From Vespa crabro (lineage: Eukaryota; Arthropoda; Insecta; Hymenoptera; Vespidae): 64,000 nucleotides of DNA. The first letter of the stretch is position 1. Each line of letters opens with the position of its first letter. The notes beneath the pieces are model-generated. The model was given only the letters and a program-made list of their open reading frames with translations. It had not been told where the DNA came from and searched no databases. The stretch covers positions 7,562,088 to 7,626,087 of the forward strand of contig NC_060962.1 in NCBI RefSeq assembly GCF_910589235.1, given 5' to 3'. Shown in pieces: positions 53,232 to 64,000 of this stretch. A program made the translations under genes and the position numbers.

Positions 53232-53917
53232 TTTATTTAGAATATATGTACGAATGTATGCAAAAATCACTGAACAAGCATGAGAAATAGGTTATGCGTT
53301 TCCAAATTGATAAGGTTAAGTTCAAACAATCGAACTTTCACGAACTTACACGATGTATGAACGACAACATTCACGAAGTTACAAAAACCACATTGAAATG
53401 AGCGAAAAAATATTTTTTTTCTTTTTATATTTTTAGTAAAAGATATAAAATATTATTATTGAAACGAAAGTTTCTATTATTATATTTATGACAAATTTCG
53501 TGATTTAATTATGTCCCATTGAATACCGATAAAATTATAATTTTAAACGAAATAAATTTTTGTCAGAGTAGCCAACTGTTGTAACTAAATATCTCTAATT
53601 GGACAGTAAGTCATAAAATGTATTTATTATTTAATTTTATATTTGTGAAACATTAATATATATATATAAACAGATATATTATGAAAAATAGAAAAATAAT
53701 AAATTTCGATTATTTATATCTATGGACAAATTCGTCGATAATATTAAATTGTATCTATGCAGAAATTCATCAATGATTTTCCCGCCTTTTAATATTAAAT
53801 TATTGACTTTAAAATAACTTTTGAAAATATTGTCATCGTCATTTAATATATGCAAAAATTAATTTACGTATTAATGGCACATACTTTTCTTCGATATTAA
53901 TATTATTTATATGATAT

Positions 53918-53970
<53 letters not shown>

Positions 53971-54232
53971 AACTTACTCACATAATATTTTATATTCATT
54001 GATGGTAACATCCTTTGTTTTGTCTCTTGGTTAAATCTCACGTGAGAATTGAACGATTCAGATGTGACAGTTTATGTACGTCATTGCATGAATTTTTTCA
54101 ATAATAATAAAAATAATTTCTAATAAATTAATTATCATTAAATAAAGATATTTTATATAATACAAGTACATAGAATATGTATAATATTGTTTAAATGGTA
54201 TCTCAATACCATCAATCTCATCGAATTTGATT
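53232..54232. promoter_or_regulatory. Shared divergent promoter region of RPA43 and BRCA2
   Basis: One kilobase separates the two start codons, which face away from each other. It contains a 12 bp palindrome TCTCACGTGAGA at 54036-54047, about 190 bases before the BRCA2 ATG, an (AT)n tract at about 53930-53966 and an initiator-like TTCAGATG near 54057. No coding sequence is visible. Which gene the E-box serves cannot be told from sequence. Confidence 0.6.
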
Positions 54233-57200
54233 ATGGACGTCAATACAGAAAAACGTACGAATTCGACTCCTATAAAAAATAGAAAATCGAGTAATAAAAA
54301 AAACACAATAAATGGTTATGTATCAGAAGATACAAATTCTAATGCTACGTCTGATTCAATTGAATTATTTTCAGGTAACGCTTTGTAAAATTTTAAATTG
54401 TCTTTTTAAAAACTTATATATATATATATATATATATATTTATTTATTTATTTATTTTTTCTTTTATATATTTTTTTTCCTTTTGACATTACAGATGATG
54501 AAAATGAAAATGATTTAATATATTACACACCTAATGTATCCAAATCTATTGAGGCTTCATTTGTAAATATATCTGAAACATCCTTATCGCATTCCAATAA
54601 ACAAATTCTGTAAGGATGATATTTATTTTCTTTTTCTTTTTCTTCTTTTTTTTTTTTTTTTTCAACAAATGTACGCGGTATATAACGTAAAAAAATAAAT
54701 ATATGTATATATATATATATAATTTTTTCTTTGTTTTTCTTTTTTTGATAGAACTCCAATAGAGAAAACTGCAGTTATTCCGAGCACGCCATTAAGTTTA
54801 ATACCATTTATAACAAAAATTAATGAACAGTGGACATCTGATTTAGAGACACCTCAAGCGGACAAAAGTGATTGGAAACAGACTCATGTAGATAGCTGTT
54901 TAACAACATCAGAGAGTGTAATAAATTTGACTTAATCATATATATATTTAATGTTAGACTTATTACATGCATTTATTATCATATAATTTTATTGATAATA
55001 TTTCAGGTTGAAAAGTCTATTTGTTCCAAACAATGCACTCCAAATATCTCAAATTTTAAAAATGTACTCAATGAACCTACTTCTACATCTCCTGTGATCA
55101 ATTGCACAAGAATGAGACGAAGAACGAAAAGGAGAATTTTTAAAACCATTTCTATTGCTGCAGACATTGCAATTGATCCAGTTAACAGTGAAAATTTAAT
55201 TGCACCAAATAATCAAGATAATATTAATAAAAATGACATTGTAGATATGGATACCTGTGATAATAAAGAAAAACAAAATATTTCTCCGGAGGCTAATAAT
55301 ATGCAGGATTTTTTTTGTAATGCTTCGTTTGCCAATATAGATCAAATTTGTGCAAACTTTGCTGAAAAGAATGATACATGTAATATAGAAAATAATGATA
55401 AACTAAGATATGCAAAAGAAATATCTATTAAGGATAATAATACAATAGAAAAGGAAAATGTTGATTTAGATAAAAATGAATGGAATGAAAAGAAAATATT
55501 ACATAGTGATAATAAAGTAACATTAGGTGTATCTATGGATAATATAGGATTTTCTACTGCAAGTGGAAAACATATTTATGTATCAGAGTCTGCTATATCA
55601 AATGCAAAATCTTTACTTGAAGTGGATGATATTGTATCTTCTACGAGCATTCAATTGGAAAATAAAAGTAATCTACATAGTAGTAATTTTAAAGTAAAAA
55701 AAAAATCATCTTCGTCCTTTGTAACAGCAGGAGGTCGATCTTTGAATATTTCTGATAAAGCTTTATCTAAAGCAAAGAAAATGCTGATTGAACAATTAGA
55801 AGACATACAGATTAATAAGAATCTTACAAATGAATTTAATAAGTCTTTTGAGACAATAGAAGTTTCCAAAAATATTAATACAAATTTGAAAAAGTCTCCC
55901 GTGGAGAAAACTATAGTTTCAAACATTGGATTTACAACAGCAGCTGGTCGTAAAGTTGATGTTTCAAAGGAAGCAATGAATAAAGCTCAAATTTTGCTTT
56001 CCGATGATATAAATAATACTGACCGATATAACAATTTTCATAATAAATCAATAAATAAACGAAAGAGTCTAGATGTATGCGATGATACCTTAGATAAATT
56101 ATCATTTAACACAAAGAAAGTAAAACTGTGTAATAAAAATATCAGTGTTGAGAAAAAAAATTCAAGTTTATATGAAAATACAGAAAATACAGAAAGTGTT
56201 CAAACTAGTAATACTTTTTCAAATGAAATAATGGCTAGTACAGCTGCACTTTTGGCGGATGAAAGGGACAATGATCAAATCATGGAATGGATTTCTCAAG
56301 TAGAAAATTGTGAAAATAAAACACCGTCTAGTCCTGTTATTGGAAGACAACCTGTTGCACGAAAAAGGGGTAAAAAGAGAAATTTACAAAATAGTGAAAA
56401 GCAGAAGGTTATACTTATAGTTAAAAGCGATATAAACGTTAATGTAGATAAAGAAAGTGTTAAACCCGACGATAGTTGTACAAAGGAACTTGTATCAATA
56501 AAAGAAATAGATATAAATCCTAATATTGATTTGCCAAATAATAATGTTACAGATATTTTGCAAAGACGTCTTGAAGCTATTTTAGAACAAGTTAGTGATG
56601 CAATGTGAAGTATATAAAAATATATTTGAATTTGTTTAATATTTATTAATTATGATTATTTAATGTTCTAGGAAAAAATAATTAAAGAGAAGAAACTTGA
56701 TAGGCCTAAGGCTATTAAAGGGAAATTGTTTTCATATAAAGAAGAAAATCATAATGCACGTTTATCTTGGAAAAAACTTGTGGGTGATGATGTACCAAAG
56801 CTATGCACTCATGAAGAGGTACTAATAATAATATATAATATAAAATATCTGATAATAATAATATGTGTATGTACTTATGTGTATGTATATATATATATAC
56901 ATACGTGTACGAATGTTATCTATTCTCAATTAGTCGTTTAATAATCATTTTTATACAGCTTATTAATCGAGGTATATCGCCAGAAATATTAACAATCACA
57001 TCTACCACAGCTCCATCATTCAAATTCCGATGTATTGATTTCTATAGGTAAAATAAAAAACATTCTTCTTGATACATTTATTTTCTTATTTCATGTTTTG
57101 TAATGATAATTATTTATTATATTCTATATAGAGAAAAAATTATTCACAATAATTCAGGTAGTTTGGAGATGGAAGATGATGGACATCTAATACCAGATAA

Positions 57201-59895
57201 AGATGATTGTTTAGGAATATTAGAAATTAAACGATCCTTTCTTGCAAGTCCAGGAATTGATCCGAATCTTCTTTCCAGAGATTGGATTGAAAATCATTAT
57301 AAATGGATTATTTGGAAACTTGCATCTATGGATAGAATTAAATTTAATTCTATCAATTTACCAAGGTAAGTAATAATTATTATTAATTGATTATAATATA
57401 TCTTTATAAATTATTAAATGTTTTATTTATATAAAAATGATATAGGTCATTGACACCAGCTAACGTTATGCTACAGCTTAAATATCGTTACGATCGTGAA
57501 ATTGATAGATCGCAAAGGTCGTGTTTAAGACGGATTTTAGAAAAAGATGATAGTGCATCTAAACGAATGGTTTTATGCGTATCATCTCTTAATGAGGTTA
57601 ATATACAATATTAATCGAAAATAAATTTCATTATTATTTTAATAATATCAATATATTTTCTTTTTCTGTGTATAGTTTAAAGACGAGGAAAACATAGAAA
57701 CAAGTTCAAAAGTATTAAATATAAATCATTGGAAAATGATTTTAACGGACGGATGGTATAGTATTCCTGCTTTTATTGATACGACCATGATGAATTACAT
57801 AGCTTCTGGGAAGATACGCGAAGGTACTAAATTAATGACATTTGGAGCAGAATTGTTGAATCTTGATCAGGGATGTTCTCCATTAGAGGTATCTATTATA
57901 TAATAAAAAAAGTAAATGAAAAAAAAAAAAAAAAAAGAAGAAAATAATTTTTCTTATGATTTATATTATTCTAATATTATTATATTATCAATTAGATTCC
58001 ACACGATGTATCTTTAAAAATTCATACCAATTCAACCAGAAGAGTTAAATGGGACACTAAATTGGGATATACGCGTTGTCCTGGACCTATGCTCATTAAA
58101 TTAAGAAATGTTTGTCCTAATGGTGGTTTAATTGGCAAACTTAAAGTTTTGATCACTAGAACATATCCAATGTTGTATCATGAAAAAAATGCTTCTGGAG
58201 AATCTAGTATGATATCATATTTCATAAATATATATATATATATATATATAGAATTGTTAATATTAATATTTCAATATTATATAAAAATTATTTTTATTTC
58301 AGTTTTTCGAAATAGTCGATGCGAAGAGAAAGCTAATATTGCTTATGAAGAACAATGTAGATCGAAAGTAGAAGCATTTTATGCCGAAGCCGAACAAAAG
58401 TTTGACTCTGTTAGAAGTGATACTTTCGAATCTGATAATATCGATTTAAAACTAAACAAAGAAAAATTATTAAATCATGATTGTACAGTAGAGGAGTTCA
58501 AACAAGAATTGGAATCAAAGTTACGTGAAAGTATGCCACCACCTCGGCAAGTTTCATCGGTTCTTAAAGTTCGCGCGAACGAAGATGATACTAGTGCAAT
58601 ATTAACGATTTGGTCTCCTAATGAAGATATCGTCGATATTTTTAAAGAAGGAACTTACATATCGATTCATAATATATTTGCTTCGGGCAAACGGTATGAA
58701 TTTTATGGGAAGAAAAAAAAAAAAAAAAAGAAAAAAAAAAGAAAGAAAAAAAATGTCTTTCCATTGATCATTTTTACATCGGATATTTTACAGAGCCGGT
58801 GATCTACAGCTTACAGCATCTCGAAATACATTGTTCAATAAAGAAGGAATATGTAAAGATTTTCATCAATCTCGTATATATACTCCATTGTGGAATATAA
58901 TCGATCCTTCGTTTAATCCACTTTATGGAGAATTCGATACAATAGGAATCGTTTCGTCGATCGTTAATAGTCCTTATGTAAGTGTTAATTATTAGATTTT
59001 AATTCATTGAAAACAAAAAAAAATAAATAAATAATCCCTCCCCCTTACCCTCCAATTGATACAATTTTTTTTCTTTTTTTTTTAATAATAGGGCATGAAA
59101 AATTTTGATGCCGTTAATATAGCATGTCCCCATGATAATACAAAAGATGACGATACATTGGGATCTTCGTATTTATCAATTTTATTTTGGCAAGGCGTAT
59201 CTACGTTTGGATATACAGAAATCCTTACTATAGGTTCCCTTATAGCCTGTAGCAATTTAGAATGGAGACGTGCTACCTCGTGGAATATACCAGTAGCATA
59301 TTGTACAGATAGAAGCGTATTTACGCGTAATCCACGTCATAGTCATCTTTATCAAGCTTTTGAAGATATAAAGAATTTAATTAAGGTAGATAATTTTTAT
59401 TTTGTATTTTTCTTTCCTTTTTTTTTCCTTTTAGTTTCTGTTTTCTTTTTTTTTTTTTTTTTGTTTTCATATCTGTTAGTTAATCTCATCATATTTCTTA
59501 TTTATCTTATTTATTTATCTTATTTATCTATTTAGATACCTTATGCGAGCTATGCTGTTGAATGTGCAGAAGATATCTCATTGGAAATACAAAAAAAAAC
59601 AACTTCACGAACATCCTTGTATATCACTCCTGATAAAAATAACCCAGATAAAGAGCCATTGAATACAAATTTATCAAAATCAATAGGCCCTAATTATCGT
59701 TCAGATACACGAAATTCTTCTTCTGTTAGATCAGCAGCTATACAAAGACGTTTAGAAAAACTTCATTATTATAGTAACCCACCTGAACTTTCTCCGATTG
59801 TTCTTAAAAATAGTTCGAGCCGAGTGTCTCTTGATTTTCGCTCCCCCGTACGTAATGACGATTTAAAACCAACGAAACTTAATCTCGATCCTTAA
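54233..59895 (+). CDS. BRCA2: BRCA2 DNA repair protein
   Basis: Fourteen exons: 54233-54374, 54495-54609, 54752-54917, 55007-56590, 56672-56818, 56959-57047, 57132-57365, 57446-57596, 57676-57888, 57996-58206, 58303-58693, 58794-58977, 59092-59385, 59536-59895. They total 4281 nt, or 1426 residues, in one frame. BRCA2 loads RAD51 onto resected DNA in homologous recombination. The N terminus has WTSDLETPQ (about 113-121), like the vertebrate motif in the same region. Three BRC repeats lie at about 322, 378 and 449. The DNA-binding part follows: helical domain (about 670-876, WIENHYKWIIWKLASM, LQLKYRYDREIDRSQR), OB1 (about 877-1000, LTDGWYSIPAFID), OB2 with a short tower (about 1000-1147) and OB3 (about 1148-1320). 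The C-terminal tail is Ser-rich with RSPV. It is much shorter than the human protein (3418 residues) but more complete than that of Drosophila. The exon 3 donor is GTAATA. Confidence 0.96.
55547..56011 (+). repeat. Three BRC repeats of BRCA2
   Basis: Inside the large exon 4, three RAD51-binding repeats have the FxTA core: GFSTASGKHIYVSESAISNA at residue 322, SFVTAGGRSLNISDKALSKA at 378 and GFTTAAGRKVDVSKEAMNKA at 449. The FxTA residues fill the RAD51 pocket used by its own oligomerisation motif. Each is followed by an acidic Leu-containing segment (LLEVDD, MLIEQLED, LLSDD) where the second RAD51 contact lies. Spacing is 56 and 71 residues. Confidence 0.92.
56672..59385 (+). other. BRCA2 DNA-binding domain exons (helical, OB1, OB2 with reduced tower, OB3)
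   Basis: Exons 5-13 encode the conserved DSS1/ssDNA-binding region. Landmarks are ILEIKRSFLASPGIDPNLLS in the helical domain, GTKLMTFGAELLN in OB1, VKWDTKLGYTRCPGPM and LKVLITRTYPMLYHEKN in OB2, and LYGEFDTIGIVSSIVNSPY and SLIACSNLEWRR in OB3. Between the two halves of OB2 there are only about 70-75 residues, charged and helical, where mammals have about 130 forming the tower. Confidence 0.88.
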
Positions 59896-60539
59896 TGATA
59901 TTGAGTTTGAAGATTTCTTTTCTCTTTCTTTCTTTCTTTTTTTTTTTGTTTTCTTTTATTATTTTTTATATTAGTCTTTTTTTCCTGAAAATATACAAGT
60001 TACCGTGCCATTTCTTTAATGGTCATATATTTGATGAATTGAATTATGTGTGAATTAATTTCTAAATAATATCAATATAGAAGTGAGAAATAATTTCTAT
60101 TCTTTTTTTTTTTATATATTTTATGTGAATAAATGTCAATATATGTAAAATATAAATCGTTTATGTCAATAAGAAAAGTTATTTTTAAATGTAATAATTT
60201 GAGGTATTACTTAAAAAAAAATATGAGTGACTCAAAAGTTCAGTCCATTACAAAAAGTAACTTCCTTTTATCTATAAATAAAAATACATTTGAAATGCGA
60301 GAGAAAAGAAAGATTAGGGATTTAAAAGAAATAAAATTTATTGTTCGTAAAAATAAAATTTTTTATGCCGTATATATTAATGCGTACAAATATTTACCAT
60401 TAATGCGTATTTACGTTTTAATAAAATAAAGAAATAAAAGTAATAAATTTACTGTTGTTTACTCTCCGAGATTGTCCTTTATAAAGACAGGATAAGTAAA
60501 TTGTAGTATCATATATTTCAAAAGGACTCTGTTATTGGT
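59896..60539 (+). other. BRCA2 3' flank
   Basis: Pyrimidine-rich 3' UTR, an AATAAA at 60128 and a 98-codon ATG frame (60133-60429) of Lys/Ile/Asn-rich composition typical of AT-rich chance frames. Inside it GAGTGACTCAAAAGTTCAG at about 60224 resembles mariner-like ends. Confidence 0.4.
60128..60133 (+). terminator. Candidate BRCA2 polyadenylation signal AATAAA
   Basis: AATAAA 233 bases after the BRCA2 stop, followed by TGTC and an A/T-rich stretch. It is the first good match after a run of pyrimidine-rich 3' UTR. Confidence 0.45.
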
Positions 60540-60790
60540 TAGTAAAGTGGTGGTGATCACGTGACTGAGCGATGATGCGCGCGCATCTGCAATGATGGAT
60601 GGTAGTGGGGATAGTGTCGTAGCGAGGCTTGGCGCGTACCACCGCTGCCATATCTATTCAGTCTTCGACGCGACACCGTGAGAGGAGGTAGTTTTTAACC
60701 TCTTCTCTCTCTCTCGTAGAGGGGTGGTTTCTCATTCTCTTTCTCATTATCGTCTTTCAAAATCGATCGTTATTATACAATAAGTGAACA
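60540..60790 (+). promoter_or_regulatory. Promoter and 5' leader of the unidentified gene
   Basis: A rare GC-rich, CpG-containing island (GCGCGCGC at about 60580, then several CG-rich words) ends in an arthropod initiator TCAGTC near 60661. Downstream lies a partial DPE-like GGTAG at about +28. A TCACGTGA palindrome lies at 60557-60564. The leader to the ATG at 61093 would be about 430 nt. Confidence 0.6.
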
Positions 60791-61092
60791 GAAAATTCGT
60801 GTAGAAATTAAAAAACTAATCAAGTTATCGAAATATATATTACGCGCGTACACATAGTTGACAGTGAAAATCAAATTTAAGTGTTCCCCGATAATAATAA
60901 AATATAATCGATTCGCGCGTGTTACACGATCGATATCGATAAAACGAAACGTTTCGATCGTCAATTTTTTTCTCGTTATACATATCAATATTTCTTTATA
61001 CACTATATATACATACATACATACATACATACAATATATATCTCGCGTTATAAAATAGATACGTTAAAAATTTCTTTTCGATATATAAAAAC

Positions 61093-62010
61093 ATGGCTGT
61101 GGAAAGTGCATCGTCGTCTTCGTCGACAGTGCAATTTGCTTTGGGCAACGAAGTATCGCCGCATTGTCACTTTTTTAAAAGCTCTTTCGCGCGTTCACTC
61201 GTTAGGAACGTTCGTGATTCGAAATCTTTGGATTATGAATTGCATGACAACGGTACCATCGTCGAGGAAACATCCGCCGAATGCAACGCCGACAATAGGA
61301 ATAATAATTTTTTCTCCTTGCTCGACTTTCGATACGATAAAACCATAACTACTGCCAGTACAATGACTACGATGAATTCATCGTCTCGTCGTAATAACAA
61401 CGAGAGAGATACCAAAGTCGCCATTTGTAATGCATCAGTTCCTATAGAAGTAAGTTATCCCTTATCTCTTTCCTTCTTTTTTTTCTTTTCTCTTTCTCTT
61501 CTTTCTTTCTTCCTTTCTCTCTCTCTCTCTCTTGAAATATTGTTTTTTTAATATGTATATTAATTTCCCATTGTTTCTTTCTCATTCATTTTTGTCTCTT
61601 ATCAAGGTTAGGTTAGGTTAATTTCTCGTAAAAGACGAATCATTAACAATTCGAAAAAAAAAAAAAAAGATGAAAGAAATCTTTTTTTTTTATATATATA
61701 TATAAAATACATATTAACATATTTCATTCTCACCAAAATTTAATATTCTCAAAATTTAAGGATCAAAATATCCTACGGACGTTTCCGTAATATAACTCAT
61801 TATTCACGTCTTATTTAACATATTTTTTTTTTTCAATTCTACGCATTAACGCGCATTCAAATATATACATGAATATGTATATAAATAAAATGAAAAAAGA
61901 TATACATATATATATATAAAAATATGTAGAAATTAATTTTTCTTTTCTTTTCTTTTTTATAGTCCGACCAGTCGAACGTGGATATGAACGAGTTAGAAAG
62001 ACTTCGAAAG
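61093..62010 (+). CDS. Unidentified gene, 5' part (two coding exons, continues beyond the window)
   Basis: Exon 1 61093-61449 starts ATG in context AACATGG and encodes 119 residues: MAVESASSSSSTVQFALGNE, then Cys/His and basic residues (HCHFFKSSFARSLVRNVRDS), an acidic stretch and a Thr/Ser/Asn-rich end. The donor is GTAAGT, phase 0. Exon 2 61963-62010 (acceptor ttttttatag, donor GTGAGT) adds 16 codons, SDQSNVDMNELERLRK, which look like the start of a charged helix. Base composition is clearly richer than the surroundings, and a promoter-like CpG-containing segment precedes it. I do not recognise the family. A possible third exon is at 63303. Confidence 0.7.
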
Positions 62011-63886
62011 GTGAGTGTTAATTTCTTTTCTGTTCTTTTTTCTTTTTTTTTTTTCTTTTGGTTTTTTTCTTTTTTCATTTTTTTTTTTTTTTTATCTCTA
62101 AACCAACCAACGAAATCGATTAATATTAATTATTATTCGAACACTTCTTTTTCGAAGGATGGTCGAAGAATTTCTTCGAAAATATAAAGAATCGAATAAT
62201 TATATCGAAATATTAAATATACGTATACGTAAATCTCTATGAGAAATTTTTATTAGATCAATCGTTGGTTATTGTTTTTGTAATAGAATAACACGGATTC
62301 TTTTTTTTTTTTTTATCTTTTCTTTTTTTTTTTTAACGAATTAGATTTTATTTTCCTCCTGTATTTTACACTATGAACGAAGAAACGACGCTTAATAATC
62401 CTTGTATTACTTTCTCGACGAATATCGAGAAATTATTATAGTTAATGTGTAAACTGTTATTGTTATTTATGTACGTACATACATATATACGTATATAAAT
62501 ACATACATATATACACACACACACATATATATATATATACATCGAAAATATCATGTCAAATCGATTTATTTTTATTATTTTAACTTTGTCATTACATACC
62601 TACATATGTATATATGCTTTTGTTTGTATACGTTTCTAAGAAAATTTCAATAACCTTTAAGATTTATCATCAACATATCATAATACATATTAAATTGTTT
62701 CTCTGATCATTAGGTTAAGATTGGAATGCAAGAACTATAATAAAATAGTTGTACGTAGAGTTGAAAATATAAGTAATGGTCAAAGGGTCATATTTTTTGT
62801 CGATCGAAAAGTTTAACGAATTGAGAGATCTCACTCTTCACATATGCACACACACACACACACATACACACTGTTTCTTTCTCTCTCACACACAATCTCT
62901 GTCTCTGTTTTTAAAGACAAGTATAATTATAATTAATATAATTATACTATATTAAGAACATGTTAAATATAATTATATTTAATAAATATAATATACTGTG
63001 TTAGAATATATTAGTATTAATCAGAGGTTATAAATTTATATAGTATATATATATATATATATATGTATATATAAAATAATAATATAAAATCGTAATATAA
63101 TTTTCAAACTTTTTTCCTTTTACTGTTTTTTTTTTGTTTCTATATATATAATCTTAATATTTCGTTTTTCTTCTATTTTTTTTTTCCTCTTAATTTACAT
63201 AATTTATACGGTACGTATAAAAAAAAGAAAAAAAAAAAAAAAGAAAAAAAAAAGACTTTTAAATTCATTTAACTTATATCGTATAAATTAATGATTATTT
63301 AGGCGGATAAAAAAGTCAAGACTGATAAAATGATTCGTGACACCGATATATAACATTATTCTTATAAGTCTGATAATATCTAACGTTCGGAATTAATTAA
63401 CTAGCTCGAGTTCGTTTTAAGAGGGGCAATATCTCTTAAGGATAGAAAGCGTTATGGTTTCTGCTAGGGAGATTACAGGAAGAATAAAAAGAAGAAGAAG
63501 AAGGAGAAGAGGAAGATGAAAAAGAGGTGAAGGAAGAGAGGGAAGGAAGGAAGAACAAGAAAAAAAAAAAAGAAGAAGAAAGAAAAAGTGCAGGTGTTCG
63601 GCATGATCTTTTGTAGTTGCGACCTTACAAAGAACTTCTTTTATTTTCCATACGATTATTTATTCTTTAACTAACTAATCACGTTTCCGCTTCTCTTTAT
63701 CTCGTCCTTCTTCGTCCTTCTTCGTCCTCTTCGTCCTCTTCGGCTTCTTTTTATTTAAGAGATTACACGAAGTAGTTCTCGAAAACTGACTAAGAATTCC
63801 GCTTTGACACAGTTTCCCCTCTTTAAATATTCTCCCCAACTGTTATTTACCCTTCTTCCTCTCACTCCCCCCTCCTCCCCGCTCCG

Positions 63887-63927
<41 letters not shown>

Positions 63928-64000
63928 ATCTCTGTGTTCATTTGCTTTTCGTTTATTTTTTTTTCTCTCTTCATGTTTTTTCTTTCTTTGAAATCCTCTT
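62011..64000 (+). other. Intron or downstream sequence of the unidentified gene
   Basis: Mainly AT-rich with (CA)n, (AT)n, poly-T and, near 63480-63590, purine-rich (GAA)n sequence. Window ends in (CT)n at about 63892-63918. One phase-compatible candidate exon is at 63303-63353. Confidence 0.4.

Noticed and set aside
60133..60429. 98-codon ATG frame after BRCA2
   Set aside because: Lys/Ile/Asn-rich composition of AT-rich chance frames, overlaps a poly-A signal, no family; noted only in the flank entry.

Overview
The window is eukaryotic nuclear DNA, almost certainly from an insect and most probably a hymenopteran. The sequence is very AT-rich and full of (AT)n, (GA)n, (CT)n and homopolymer microsatellites. 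Genes are split by many short GT-AG introns. The first gene encodes a CYCLE protein of the non-Drosophila type, which keeps the BMAL1-like C-terminal activation domain. The species call is an inference; the gene calls rest on protein similarity and on exon phases that join without a break.

Four transcription units are visible. (1) Plus strand, about 9.8-48.4 kb: cycle (cyc/BMAL1), the clock bHLH-PAS activator. I assemble 15 coding exons of 3522 nt (1173 residues). Every junction is in phase, with a bHLH, two PAS domains and a C-terminal transactivation tail. Three upstream exons add an unusual N-terminal extension of nearly 600 residues, rich in Gln, His, Glu, Thr and Ser. (2) Minus strand, 53.2-51.2 kb: the RNA polymerase I subunit RPA43 (POLR1F/TWISTNB), four exons, 566 residues, with a long Lys/Ser/Glu-rich repeat tail. 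It converges on cycle. (3) Plus strand, 54.2-59.9 kb: BRCA2, 14 exons, 1426 residues, with three BRC repeats, the helical domain and three OB folds with a shortened tower. It is divergent from RPA43 across a 1 kb shared promoter region. (4) Plus strand, from 61.1 kb: the 5' end of an unidentified gene with two supported exons, running off the window, behind a CpG-containing promoter.

Layout: 1-9812 has no coding sequence I can support; it may hold the cycle promoter and leader exons. 9.8-48.4 kb is cycle, mostly large repeat-filled introns; intron 1 is 12.6 kb and contains three GC-rich blocks that may be an internal promoter or leader exons. 48.4-51.2 kb is 3' flank. 51.2-59.9 kb is gene-dense. 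60.5-64 kb is the start of the fourth gene. Mobile DNA is sparse: one clear 81 bp mariner-type MITE at 42.2 kb and several Tc1/mariner-like end sequences. No tRNA, rRNA, CRISPR array or bacterial-type feature was seen.

The genes do not form one pathway. CYC partners CLOCK at E-boxes in the nucleus, RPA43 belongs to the Pol I stalk in the nucleolus, and BRCA2 loads RAD51 in homologous recombination. The most notable points are the giant low-complexity N terminus of CYC, a built-in route to a CYC form without its activation domain, SUMO-consensus repeats in RPA43, and TCACGTGA palindromes in both 3' gene promoters.
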